Shown here piece after piece: positions 1-9,274 of a stretch of DNA of 22,401 bases (the first letter of the stretch is position 1; every line of letters begins with the position of its first letter). This DNA is from QYOJ01 sp043810345 (GTDB taxonomy: Bacteria; Bacteroidota; Bacteroidia; Bacteroidales; FEN-979), in assembly GCA_043810345.1 (NCBI GenBank), contig JBDROF010000038.1, forward strand, positions 1 to 22,401, in the 5' to 3' direction. The translations under genes and the position numbers were made by a program. The notes beneath the pieces were generated by a model. That model had not been told where the DNA came from. It did not search any database and was given only the letters and a program-made list of their open reading frames with translations.

Positions 1-135
1 GGTGAACTAATGGCAATGATGGCAATGATGGCAATGATGGCAATGATGGCAATGATGGCAATGATGGCAATGATGGCAATGATGGCAATGATGGCAATGA
101 TGGCAATGATGGCAATGATGGCAATTAAACTATGA
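1..135 (+). CDS. 3' end of an upstream ORF with a Met-Ala-Met repeat tail (partial)
   Basis: Frame 1 is open from the window edge to the TGA at 133-135. It reads Gly-Glu-Leu, then twelve Met-Ala-Met triplets, then Met-Ala-Ile-Lys-Leu-stop. The stop overlaps the ATG of the permease as ATGA (132-135), an arrangement typical of translationally coupled genes and the main support for this frame. The other two forward frames have stops at 3-5 and 8-10, so the upstream gene could instead end there and leave the repeat intergenic. In many Bacteroidota the gene before this permease is rbfA (ribosome-binding factor A). That is synteny knowledge only; nothing of the RbfA domain is visible here. A Met-rich tail would be unusual for any such protein. 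Confidence 0.45.
   Translation, partial: GELMAMMAMMAMMAMMAMMAMMAMMAMMAMMAMMAMMAMMAIKL
10..126 (+). repeat. 9-bp tandem repeat, 13 units of ATGGCAATG
   Basis: Twelve perfect ATGGCAATG units run from 10 to 117. A thirteenth (118-126) has a final G-to-T change. Because the unit length is a multiple of three, gain or loss of units keeps the reading frame and only changes the length of the Met-Ala-Met tail in frame 1. The uniformity of the units suggests recent slippage expansion. The array ends 5 bp before the permease start codon, so unit number would also change the leader if the region is untranslated. Confidence 0.95.
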
Positions 136-1367
136 ACTTCTCCTTCTACATAGCCCGTCGGTACTTCAAGTCCAGGAAGTCGCACAATGTCATCAACATC
201 ATTTCGGGGATCTCGGTGGCAGGAGTTACCATCGGGACCATGGCCCTGATCGTCGTACTTTCGGTCTTCAACGGATTTGAGCAGCTGGTGGTCTCCCTTT
301 TCAATTCGTTTAATCCGGATATACAGATCACCCTCCGGGAAGGTAAAAATTTTCCGGCCGCTGCCATCCCTCAGGAGTTGCTGAAAGAGATCCCGGGTGT
401 GCTTTACCTGACTGAGGTGCTCGAGGAGAACGCCCTGATGAAGTACAAGGACAAGCAGGCAATCGTCACGCTCAAAGGGGTGGGCAAAGAGTACCAGCGG
501 ATGACAGGAGTTGACACCATGATGGCCGAAGGGAGGTTCCTCCTTCAGAGTGGAGAGAAAGATTTTACCGTACTTGGCTATGGGGTAGCCTACTACCTGA
601 ATGCCAGCCTGAACGATTATGTAAACCCCATTACCATTTTTGTTCCTACCCGTACCGGAAAGATCGGGGGAGCCCTAGATCAGGCTTTCAGTCAGGAGAT
701 CATCTTTCCCACCGGATACTTTTCCATTCAACAGGAGTTCGACGTCAAATATGCCTTGATGCCGATCCGCTTTGTCAGAAAGCTCCTGGATTACCAGAAT
801 GAGATCACAGCCATCGAGATCAAACTGAACGATGGAGCGGATCAACGCAAAATCCAGCGACAGATCGAAGCAGCTGCCGGAGAAAAATTCCAGGTAAAAA
901 ACCGGTTTCAGCAACAGGAGCTCCTCTATAACATCATGAAATCTGAAAAATACGCTATTTTCCTGATCCTGACATTTATCCTGTTACTGGCAACGTTTAA
1001 TGTGGTAGGCTCACTCTCCATGCTGATCCTCGATAAGAAAAAAGACATTGCCGTTTTGCAAAGCTTGGGCGCCACCATGAAACTGATCAAGCGGATCTTC
1101 ATGACCGAAGGGATGATGATCTCATTCATTGGCGCTGCTACGGGGTTGATTCTGGGTGGGGGCGTATGCTGGATACAACAGACCTATGGCCTGATCCGGA
1201 TGGGCGGCCCCAACAGCACATTCGTGGTCAACAGCTATCCTGTACAGATGCAACCTCTCGATTTCCTGCTTGTCTTTTTTACCGTGATGCTGATCGGGTT
1301 TCTGGCAGCGTGGTATCCGGTCTATAACATTCGCAAAATCAACACAACAGGGGTGAAACTCGACTAA
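132..1367 (+). CDS. ABC transporter permease, LolC/LolE-FtsX family
   Basis: A 411-residue inner-membrane permease of the lipoprotein-releasing (LolC/E-like) FtsX/MacB superfamily. Four membrane segments are visible: about residues 21-47, 274-300, 327-347 and 376-397. The large loop between the first and second (about 48-273) is the periplasmic MacB-PCD-like domain, and the last three segments form the FtsX domain. The DKKKDIAVLQSLGA stretch after the second segment is the usual cytoplasmic coupling region of this family. In Bacteroidota a single permease of this type probably works as a homodimer with a separately encoded ATPase, extracting lipoproteins from the inner membrane; no ATPase gene lies in the window. 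The start overlaps the stop of the preceding reading frame (ATGA). The ending Lys-Leu-Asp-stop gives a normal full length. Confidence 0.88.
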   Translation: MNFSFYIARRYFKSRKSHNVINIISGISVAGVTIGTMALIVVLSVFNGFEQLVVSLFNSFNPDIQITLREGKNFPAAAIPQELLKEIPGVLYLTEVLEENALMKYKDKQAIVTLKGVGKEYQRMTGVDTMMAEGRFLLQSGEKDFTVLGYGVAYYLNASLNDYVNPITIFVPTRTGKIGGALDQAFSQEIIFPTGYFSIQQEFDVKYALMPIRFVRKLLDYQNEITAIEIKLNDGADQRKIQRQIEAAAGEKFQVKNRFQQQELLYNIMKSEKYAIFLILTFILLLATFNVVGSLSMLILDKKKDIAVLQSLGATMKLIKRIFMTEGMMISFIGAATGLILGGGVCWIQQTYGLIRMGGPNSTFVVNSYPVQMQPLDFLLVFFTVMLIGFLAAWYPVYNIRKINTTGVKLD

Positions 1368-1438
1368 CTTCCTTACATGCCAACCTGCCATCGTTAATAA
1401 AAGTTCTATAGGATAGTCAATTAATTGAACCTTTTGTG

Positions 1439-1446
1439 TAAATTTG
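1439..1446 (+). promoter_or_regulatory. Bacteroidota-type -7 element (TAAATTTG)
   Basis: TAAATTTG matches the Bacteroidota housekeeping -7 consensus TAnnTTTG and lies 41 bp upstream of the first C25 protease start, in the 120-bp gap after the permease. A convincing -33 TTG at the proper spacing is not seen: the nearest TTG, at 1425-1427, is too close. The rest of the gap (1368-1487) is AT-rich and shows no clear terminator hairpin. Confidence 0.45.
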
Positions 1447-1487
1447 ACCCTTTAAAATTTATAAGGAAATAACGAATAACAAAGGGA

Positions 1488-4400
1488 ATGATTAAATCGT
1501 TACTCACGCGGATTGCCATTGCAGCCATCCTGTTTAGTTTGCCTGACCTGATGATCGCCGGAGAGATCCAGGTGACAAACGGAAAAACTGAACTTCGCAT
1601 CACGACCAATAACTACCAACAGCTGACCTTTACCAGCGATCTCTCTTCCATCCTTTTTCGTGATATTCAGACGAAACTGGGTAATTTCACCGAGTTGTAC
1701 ATTCATGGATACGGTTACAGCAGTGAGATAGGGGATCCGAAACTCCCGGTGGCCCGGAACCTGATCGAGATCCCCCTGGATGCCACCCCGGAGATCCTGG
1801 TTACGCATGCAGCATATACGGACTATTCGCTTTCGGCGGTCGGCATCAACTACCAGATCATCCCGCAGCAAGCCTCCGTGAGCAAAGCGATTACCAATCC
1901 CGATGAGATTCCATTTGTAATCAACCCGGCTACTTACCTGAAGAATGCGTTTCTGGGAGCCCCACTGGTATCGGTTTCACCGGCAGGCACCATGCGTGCC
2001 GTGACCCTGGCCAGCCTGGATATTGCTCCCGTACAATATAACCCCGTAACCGGAATGTTACGGATTTACCAGTCTATCGAGGCCACTATCACCTTCACCA
2101 ACGGAAATGAACAGGCGAGTATAGCCCGGAAGCAAGCTCTCTACTCTCCCTATTTTGAGAATGCTTACGGTCAGTTAGCCAATTACAAACCGCTGACCGA
2201 TGAGCTGATCACCACCGCACCGGTTACTTACATCATTGTATCTGACCCTATGTTTGAAAATGCCCTGCAACCTTTCATCAACTGGAAAACACGGAAGGGA
2301 TTCAAGGTGGTGGAAGCCTATACCAATGACCCTGCCGTGGGAACCTCGACGGCCTCTATCAAGAGTTACCTGCAGGCTTTTTACAACAACCCGCCAACCG
2401 GTTTCGAATCACAGAGCTTTGTCCTGATTGTAGGGGATGTAGCGCAGGTTCCTACATTCAATGGAACTGCCGGAAGTCATCCCACCGATCTCTACTTCTT
2501 CGAATATACCGGAGATAAAATTCCAGAATGTTACTATGGCCGTTTTTCAGCAAATAGCCTCGTCCAGCTACAACCGCAGATTGATAAGACCCTGGAATAT
2601 GAACAGTACCTCTTCCCCGATGAATCCTTCCTGGGTGAAGTGGTCATGGTAGCCGGTGCCGACCCTACGTATGGCCCGCTGTATGGCAATGGTCAGATCA
2701 ATTACGGAACTACCTATTATTTTAATACCGCCCATGGTATTCTCTCGCACACCTATCTGCAGCCGGAACCTTCAGGAGGAAACTACTCCACACTGATCAG
2801 ACAGAATGTCTCGAATGGGGTAGCTTTTGCCAACTATACGGCTCACTGCAACGAGCAGGGTTGGAGTAATCCTTCGTTCTACATATCTCATATTCCCAAT
2901 CTTCAGAATAATCAAAAGTATTGCTTGATGGTCGGCAATTGCTGCCTAAGCAACCGGTTCAATACGACCTGTTTCGGAGAGGAGGTTTTGAGAGCTTCAG
3001 GCAAGGGAGCTTTGGGGTATATTGGCGGGACCAATAATACCTACTGGGATGAAGATTATTGGTGGGGGGTAGGATTCAAATCTGTCTCCACTAATCCGCC
3101 TTACAATCCCAATAGGCTTGGCGCCTACGACGTCACTTTTCACGATCACGGAGAGGCCATGGACGACTGGTATGTGACACAGGGGCAAATGGTGGTTGGC
3201 GGAAACCTCGCCGTTCAGCAATCGGGTTCCGGGCTGAAAACCTACTACTGGGAGATCTACCACCTGATGGGTGATCCCTCATTGATGATCTATATGTCCA
3301 TTCCACCGCCAATCACGGCCGCCTACCAGGATCCGATCCTGATCGGGACCATCTCCGTCGACATCACTACAGAACCATACGCTTACATCGGGTTGTCGAA
3401 GGATGGAGATACCTTTGTCGCAGCTGCCTGTGCCGATTCCGCTGGTGCTGCTACCTTAACTTTCGATACCCTGAACAACCCGGGCTATCTGGGGATTGTC
3501 ATCACCAAACAAAACTTCAAACCCCTCATTGATTCCATCCAGATCATACAGGTTACAGGTCCTTACCTCATCCTCACCTCCTTCACAGTGAACGATTCGG
3601 TAGGCGGGAACAATAACAACAATGCCGACTTCAGTGAAACCATCACACTCGACGTAAACGTGAGCAACATCGGAGTAGCCACAGCCTATAATATTTCAGC
3701 CACACTCACCACCACCGACACAAATATCGTGGTGACAGATAACTTCTGTATGATTGATTCGGTTGTTGCGGGTGGCTCTACCATTTGTGCGGATGCATTT
3801 GCCATGACCATCAACAATTATGTGGAAGATCAGCATGTGGTTGCCTGCGAAATCCTGTTCGACGATGGCTCAGAAAGCTGGACATCCGACCTGCTGCTCA
3901 CGCTGAATGCCCCGTTCCTGGTAGTGAACGGCATCACCGTAGTAGACCCGACGCCGGGAGGAAACAACAACGGCCTGCTGGATCCGGGTGAAAGCGCCAT
4001 CCTACGTGTGGAAACCCAGAATGTGGGACATGCGGGTGTAGGAAATGGTGTGGGACACCTGTACGTGCAACCTGCCTCCACGCCATACATCATTGTGAAC
4101 AGTCCCAACCGTTTCATCGGAAACCTGCCGGTCAACACCATCGTTCAGGTCGATTTCCCGGTCATTACCAACGGGATCACTCCAATTGGAACGATCGTCA
4201 ACCTGAATTACAACGAAACAGCCGGACAGCAGAATCAGTACGCAGCACAGAAGGTATTCGAGATTGAGATCGGGGCGATTCCGACCTACCTGATGCAGAA
4301 CGGGAACCAGACAACCTGTAACGCCAGGTTCTATGATTCGGGCGGCGCCAATGCAAACTATAACAACAACGAGAACTTCAACTTTACCTTTTATCCCGGC

Positions 4401-5393
4401 ACCACAGGAGCTCACATAGAAGCCGAATTCACGGAGTTTGATGTGGAGCCGGCCACCAATTGCAATTACGATTACCTCAGCATTTATAATGGGAACAGCA
4501 CCACAGCTCCCCTGATTGGAACCTACTGCGGCACCACCTCCCCCGACACGGTTGAATCGACCGCTGCCGATGGCTCCCTGACCTTCAAGTTCCATTCCGA
4601 TTATTATGACACCTATCCCGGCTGGGCCTCCCGGGTCCGTTGTGCCGGAGGGCCGCTAACCGTGATGGCCAATGCATTCCCTTCAACCGTATGCGAAGGA
4701 TCAACGAGCATTCTTTCAGCCATTCCTTCAGGAGGTACAGGAACCTATACCTACCTGTGGGAACCGGCTACCTACCTGGATGATCCTACCAGCCAGTTCC
4801 CACTCTGTACTCCGGAAACCAGCATAAGCTATACCGTGACTATCAGCGATGGAGACACCACGATCACATCCGCCCCGGTAGAGGTTACTCTAGTTCCCGT
4901 TCCCGGAGCGCCCGTGGCTACCCTGAATGGCGATTTGTTGGAATCGAGTGCAACCGAAGGAAACCAGTGGTACTATAACGGAGCAGCCATTCAGGGCGCT
5001 AACCAGCAGACCTATCAACCGACCCTGTTCGGTGCGTATTATGTGACAGTCACAGATGAAGTAACGGAATGTGAATCTGAGCCCTCCAATACCATCCAGT
5101 ATTATCCCACCGCCATCGACAATACGCTGGCGGAACGAATGGTCACTGTCTATCCAAACCCGTTTACCGACCGGCTCAACATCTTATATACCCTTCCAGA
5201 ACCTTCATCCGCGAGGATCATCCTGTCCGATGCATTTGGCCGGTTGATCCGTGTGGTGGAAGAAAAAGGGATGATCCCAGCCGGGAACCACACCATAGTT
5301 CTGGAAAGTGGCACCCTGAAACCGGGCCTTTACTACTGCCGGGTCCAAACAGATTATTTCACGGTGGTTAGGAAAATCATTCTGACAAGATAG
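1488..5393 (+). CDS. gingipain-like C25 cysteine protease with CUB domain and T9SS sorting domain
   Basis: A 1301-residue secreted protein. A signal peptide (about 1-24, ending MIA before GEI) is followed by a C25-type propeptide region (about 30-235). The peptidase C25 domain spans about 245-600. By alignment with the neighbouring paralogue the catalytic His is H453 (in TAHCNEQGW) and the nucleophile is C485 (in GNCCLSNRF). Two beta-sandwich modules follow (about 693-800 and 805-930), the second with a GGNNNGLLDPGES loop. A CUB-like domain (about 944-1052; Cys 944, 992, 1014, 1052, DYLSIYNG core) comes next, then an Ig/PKD-like region (about 1057-1135). The end is a type A T9SS sorting domain (about 1219-1301, VYPNPF). 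Presumably it is exported through the outer membrane by the T9SS and anchored or released after removal of the C-terminal domain. Odd points are His followed by Cys instead of the usual Gly-His-Gly, and a Cys-Cys pair at the nucleophile. It is not PorU, which lacks a sorting domain. Confidence 0.88.
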   Translation: MIKSLLTRIAIAAILFSLPDLMIAGEIQVTNGKTELRITTNNYQQLTFTSDLSSILFRDIQTKLGNFTELYIHGYGYSSEIGDPKLPVARNLIEIPLDATPEILVTHAAYTDYSLSAVGINYQIIPQQASVSKAITNPDEIPFVINPATYLKNAFLGAPLVSVSPAGTMRAVTLASLDIAPVQYNPVTGMLRIYQSIEATITFTNGNEQASIARKQALYSPYFENAYGQLANYKPLTDELITTAPVTYIIVSDPMFENALQPFINWKTRKGFKVVEAYTNDPAVGTSTASIKSYLQAFYNNPPTGFESQSFVLIVGDVAQVPTFNGTAGSHPTDLYFFEYTGDKIPECYYGRFSANSLVQLQPQIDKTLEYEQYLFPDESFLGEVVMVAGADPTYGPLYGNGQINYGTTYYFNTAHGILSHTYLQPEPSGGNYSTLIRQNVSNGVAFANYTAHCNEQGWSNPSFYISHIPNLQNNQKYCLMVGNCCLSNRFNTTCFGEEVLRASGKGALGYIGGTNNTYWDEDYWWGVGFKSVSTNPPYNPNRLGAYDVTFHDHGEAMDDWYVTQGQMVVGGNLAVQQSGSGLKTYYWEIYHLMGDPSLMIYMSIPPPITAAYQDPILIGTISVDITTEPYAYIGLSKDGDTFVAAACADSAGAATLTFDTLNNPGYLGIVITKQNFKPLIDSIQIIQVTGPYLILTSFTVNDSVGGNNNNNADFSETITLDVNVSNIGVATAYNISATLTTTDTNIVVTDNFCMIDSVVAGGSTICADAFAMTINNYVEDQHVVACEILFDDGSESWTSDLLLTLNAPFLVVNGITVVDPTPGGNNNGLLDPGESAILRVETQNVGHAGVGNGVGHLYVQPASTPYIIVNSPNRFIGNLPVNTIVQVDFPVITNGITPIGTIVNLNYNETAGQQNQYAAQKVFEIEIGAIPTYLMQNGNQTTCNARFYDSGGANANYNNNENFNFTFYPGTTGAHIEAEFTEFDVEPATNCNYDYLSIYNGNSTTAPLIGTYCGTTSPDTVESTAADGSLTFKFHSDYYDTYPGWASRVRCAGGPLTVMANAFPSTVCEGSTSILSAIPSGGTGTYTYLWEPATYLDDPTSQFPLCTPETSISYTVTISDGDTTITSAPVEVTLVPVPGAPVATLNGDLLESSATEGNQWYYNGAAIQGANQQTYQPTLFGAYYVTVTDEVTECESEPSNTIQYYPTAIDNTLAERMVTVYPNPFTDRLNILYTLPEPSSARIILSDAFGRLIRVVEEKGMIPAGNHTIVLESGTLKPGLYYCRVQTDYFTVVRKIILTR

Positions 5394-5434
5394 AATCCAA
5401 AAAATAATACAAAAGTTGACCAAAACCTGACTTT

Positions 5435-8400
5435 ATGAGAAACATGTTAACAATAATCCTGGTGCTGGCAATCAGTGTTGCCGGTAGGAGCGACAACTGG
5501 GTAAAGATTTCGTCCGACAATCCGGTCCCGGCTAAAACAACCCTGATCCGGTCCACCATTGATCACTCAACTGTCACATTCACACTGGGAGGATTTTACC
5601 TGAACCAGGTGGAGACAGTCCGGGGTACAGCATTCATTCCTTCGGTGGAAGAGGGATCCCCGATCATGGAAACAGGGGCTCCGGATCTTCCCAAGCTTAC
5701 GTCCACGCTGATCATCCCCGATCTGGCAGGGATGCAGGTGGAGGTGGTGGCCTCCAGTTTCACCGATTTTCCGGACATGGAGATCGCTCCATCGAAGGGA
5801 AACCTGCTTCGTACGGTCGACCCGGCTACGGTTCCATATACATACGGACAGGCTTACCAGGCCGACCGGTTTTATCCTTCAACCCTGGTCTCTACCCGGG
5901 AACCCTTTATTGTCCGGGATCTCCGGGGACAAACCGTGATCGTCTACCCCTTCCAGTACAATCCGGTGACCCGGATCCTGCGGGTTTACCATGAGGTTAC
6001 CGTTGAACTGGTACAGGTGAACGAAACCGGCACCAATCAGCTTTTCCGGAAAGGTAGTGAGATCCGGATTGAAGAGGAGTGGGCACATATCTATGCAACA
6101 ACGTTCCAGAATTTCGATGCCATTACCTACACCCCCCTCGAAGAGTATGGAAACATGCTGATCATCAGCCATGGCCCATTCATGGATGCCATGCAACCTT
6201 ATGTCGACTGGAAAACCTCCATCGGTTTCCCTGTGGAGATCGTGAATGTAGCCACCATTGGATCCACTGCATCATTAATCAAAAATTATATCGTCAATTA
6301 CTACAATACAAACGGCCTATCCTATGTTGTGCTGGTGGGAGATGCCGCGCAGATCCCGACCAACACCGGAGGAGGTCTCGGTGGCCCTTCCGACAATGCC
6401 TATGGCTATATCTCAGGGAACGACCATTACCAGGAGCTCTTCGTGGGCCGGTACTCTGCCGAATCAGTAGCCCAGGTGGAAACGCAGGTAACCCGGACCA
6501 TCAATTACGAGATGGATCCCCAACTGCTCACCGATGACTGGTATACAACCGTAATTGGCATCGCATCAAACCAGGGTCCGGGCGATGATGGCGAATACGA
6601 TTACCAGCATGTCCGTAACATGCAGAGCGATTGCCTGGGATTTACCTATACCTGGAATCCCGAGCTTTTTGATGGATCCCAGGGTGGTAATGACCTTCCC
6701 GGAAACCCTACTCCTGCGATGGTTGCCACGGAGGTGAACGGGGGTGCCAGCCAGATCCTTTATTGCGGTCACGGAAGCACCACCTCCTGGGGAACTTCCG
6801 GTTTCAACAACAACAACGTAAACAACCTCACCAACGTGGATAAACTTCCCTTCATCTGGTCGGTTGCCTGTGTCAATGGGGAGTTTATGAATGGCACCTG
6901 TTTTGCTGAAGCATGGCTTCGGGCCACGGATAATGGCGAACCTACCGGTGCTATCGCCTTCTTTGGCGCAACCATCAACCAGAGCTGGAATCCACCGATG
7001 GAGGGACAGGATGAGATGGTAGACCTGCTGGTGGAGAGTTACCAGAACAACATCAAACGGACCTTTGCCGGCCTATCCATCAACGGGTGTTTTAAGATGA
7101 ACGATACCTATGGTTCAGCGGGATATGAGATGACAGATACCTGGACCGTATTCGGAGATCCTTCCATATTTGTACGGACCGATAATCCGGGAACTATGAC
7201 CGTGACCCACACTCCCATTTTGTTTGTAGGTTTCACTACCCTGACGGTCAGCTGTAACGTAGACGGCGCCCGGGCCACAGCATCCATGAACGGGGAGCTA
7301 CTTGCCACCGGCCTGGTGGCAAACGGGACCGTAGTCCTGACCTTCCCGGCACTGACCAGTTCTACCGATACTGTCCACCTGGCGGTAACTGCCTTTAACT
7401 ACATTCCCTACATGGCCGATATCCTGATCAACACTCTCAATGGACCCTATATTATCTACATCAGCCATACAATCAACGACCAGGCCTGGAACAACGACCA
7501 ACTGGTGGATTACGGAGAGGATATCTACCTTGCAGTTGCAGTAAAAAATCTTGGCGTGGAGGCCACCAATGACCTGGTAGTGAATGTGAACACCACCAAC
7601 CCCTACATCAATCAAACCGACGACACCGAGAACTACGATGTGGTGCTTCCCGGAGAGACCAAAGAGATTCCAGATGCCTATTACTTCCATGTTTCAGGAA
7701 ATATTTCTGACGGAACCAACATCAACTTTTTGATGACAGCAGTGGATGATACAAGTAGCTGGACCTCCAATTTCAGCATCATAGCCCATGCACCCAACCT
7801 CATCTTGGCAAACTACCTGGTTCTGGATTCGACCGGAAACAACAACGGACGACTCGATCCGGGAGAATCGGCAGACCTAAACATAACCCTGATAAACTCC
7901 GGATCCTCCGATGCCTATAATGTAACAGGAGAACTTATCTCCATCAGTCCTTATGTGACGGTAGTTTCCGCTACCAAAGATTTCGGAGATCTGTTATCCG
8001 GGCAGTCTAATTCGCAATTATACACGGTTACGGTGGATCCCGGGGCGCCGGAAGGGCAGCTTGCCCCCTTTATGCTGGTGATAACTGCTGACCGTGGATT
8101 GGCCAAAGCCACCACCTTCAACCTGGTGATCGGTAAGACTCCTGTCCTTGTGATCGACATGGATGGCAACATGAACTCCGGCCCCGTGCTTGTTGATGCA
8201 GCTTCATCCCTTGGCCTGATGACCGAATATATTCAGTCAGTACCGGCAGACATGGAAGATTACACCTCTGTATTCGTGTGCCTGGGGATCTATCCCGACA
8301 AGCATGTGTTGACCAATACCGAAGGCACCAGGATGAAGGACTTCCTCGACAATGGCGGACGGGCTTACATGGAGGGTGGCGACACCTGGAAATTTGATCC

Positions 8401-9274
8401 GCAGACTGTTGTCCACCCGATGTTCCACATTCATGGGATCACAGACGGAGGTAGTGATCTGAGTACCTTACAGGGGCAAAACGGGACCTTTACCGAAGGG
8501 ATGACATTCGACTATACCGGCGACAACCAATTCATTGACCACATCACCACCGAGGGAACTTCCTTCCATATTTTCAGAAACACATCACCTTCCTTTTACA
8601 GCGCAGTAGCCTATGACGGAGGATCCTTCAAGACCATTGGAAAATCGTTTGAATTCGGTGGCCTGGTGGATGGTACAGCCCCATCGACAAAAATGGATCT
8701 GATGATCCAGTACCTGACCTTCTTTGGTATCGATATTCCTGCACTGGCCGCAAACTTTGCAGGGTACCCGACCGCTATTGAAGTTGGGGAATGCGTCAAT
8801 TACTATAATTTCTCTACAGGACCTGTTCTTTCCTATCAATGGGACTTCCCGGGCGGAGATCCTGCTACATCGACAGAAAAGGAACCCGTCGTATTTTACA
8901 ATAACGCGGGAATCTATGATGTTACCCTGACCGTCAGCAACGGCACCTCCACCAATACGATGACCAAGACCGATTACATCCAGGTGGATTGGGCCACCGG
9001 GGTATCAAAGGAGAAAAGCTCCCTGCAGTGTATGTTGATGCCGAACCCGAACAACGGAACCTTTACACTCAGGATGGCTAACCGGGAAGAGGATCGGGTC
9101 AGCCTGAAGATTTACAACACGATGGGAACACTTGTCTTCACGGAAGATAATGTGCCCGTCTGCAACAGGCTCGACAAGGTAATCTCCCTGCCGACTGTGC
9201 CTAACGGGATCTACATCCTAACCGTTAGGGGACAGGATGGAACGTGGAGCGGGAAGATTGTGGTGAACAAATAA
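5435..9274 (+). CDS. gingipain-like C25 cysteine protease with PKD domain and T9SS sorting domain
   Basis: A 1279-residue paralogue of the preceding gene, starting 41 bp after its stop and probably co-transcribed. The signal peptide is about residues 1-17. The propeptide (about 40-235) contains the same FQYNPVTRILRVY-type segment seen in its neighbour. The C25 domain (about 240-585) has textbook catalytic motifs: H446 in CGHGSTTSWG and C479 in SVACVNGEF. Two beta-sandwich modules (about 670-785 and 790-895) follow, the second with a GNNNGRLDPGES loop. A region about 900-1100 has no clear assignment but contains a Rossmann-like VLVIDMDGN start and a GGRAYMEGGD motif. A PKD domain covers about 1105-1186, and a T9SS sorting domain about 1198-1279 (MPNPNNGTF). 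It is a probable surface or secreted protease. The last 64 bp overlap the convergent Omp28-like gene. M4 is an alternative start. Confidence 0.9.
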   Translation: MRNMLTIILVLAISVAGRSDNWVKISSDNPVPAKTTLIRSTIDHSTVTFTLGGFYLNQVETVRGTAFIPSVEEGSPIMETGAPDLPKLTSTLIIPDLAGMQVEVVASSFTDFPDMEIAPSKGNLLRTVDPATVPYTYGQAYQADRFYPSTLVSTREPFIVRDLRGQTVIVYPFQYNPVTRILRVYHEVTVELVQVNETGTNQLFRKGSEIRIEEEWAHIYATTFQNFDAITYTPLEEYGNMLIISHGPFMDAMQPYVDWKTSIGFPVEIVNVATIGSTASLIKNYIVNYYNTNGLSYVVLVGDAAQIPTNTGGGLGGPSDNAYGYISGNDHYQELFVGRYSAESVAQVETQVTRTINYEMDPQLLTDDWYTTVIGIASNQGPGDDGEYDYQHVRNMQSDCLGFTYTWNPELFDGSQGGNDLPGNPTPAMVATEVNGGASQILYCGHGSTTSWGTSGFNNNNVNNLTNVDKLPFIWSVACVNGEFMNGTCFAEAWLRATDNGEPTGAIAFFGATINQSWNPPMEGQDEMVDLLVESYQNNIKRTFAGLSINGCFKMNDTYGSAGYEMTDTWTVFGDPSIFVRTDNPGTMTVTHTPILFVGFTTLTVSCNVDGARATASMNGELLATGLVANGTVVLTFPALTSSTDTVHLAVTAFNYIPYMADILINTLNGPYIIYISHTINDQAWNNDQLVDYGEDIYLAVAVKNLGVEATNDLVVNVNTTNPYINQTDDTENYDVVLPGETKEIPDAYYFHVSGNISDGTNINFLMTAVDDTSSWTSNFSIIAHAPNLILANYLVLDSTGNNNGRLDPGESADLNITLINSGSSDAYNVTGELISISPYVTVVSATKDFGDLLSGQSNSQLYTVTVDPGAPEGQLAPFMLVITADRGLAKATTFNLVIGKTPVLVIDMDGNMNSGPVLVDAASSLGLMTEYIQSVPADMEDYTSVFVCLGIYPDKHVLTNTEGTRMKDFLDNGGRAYMEGGDTWKFDPQTVVHPMFHIHGITDGGSDLSTLQGQNGTFTEGMTFDYTGDNQFIDHITTEGTSFHIFRNTSPSFYSAVAYDGGSFKTIGKSFEFGGLVDGTAPSTKMDLMIQYLTFFGIDIPALAANFAGYPTAIEVGECVNYYNFSTGPVLSYQWDFPGGDPATSTEKEPVVFYNNAGIYDVTLTVSNGTSTNTMTKTDYIQVDWATGVSKEKSSLQCMLMPNPNNGTFTLRMANREEDRVSLKIYNTMGTLVFTEDNVPVCNRLDKVISLPTVPNGIYILTVRGQDGTWSGKIVVNK

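Noticed and set aside
10..126. CRISPR-like array or Gly-Asn-Asp repeat protein in frame 3
   Set aside because: The units are contiguous 9-mers without spacers, and the Gly-Asn-Asp frame is closed by stops at 3-5 and 126-128 with no start.
4002..4595. 197-residue antisense ORF in the first protease gene
   Set aside because: Shadow of a long coding gene, with no domain-like pattern, start context or promoter.
1488..9274. PorU, the T9SS sortase, as identity for either C25 protein
   Set aside because: Both carry a C-terminal sorting domain and adhesive modules, as cargo does; PorU lacks the sorting domain.
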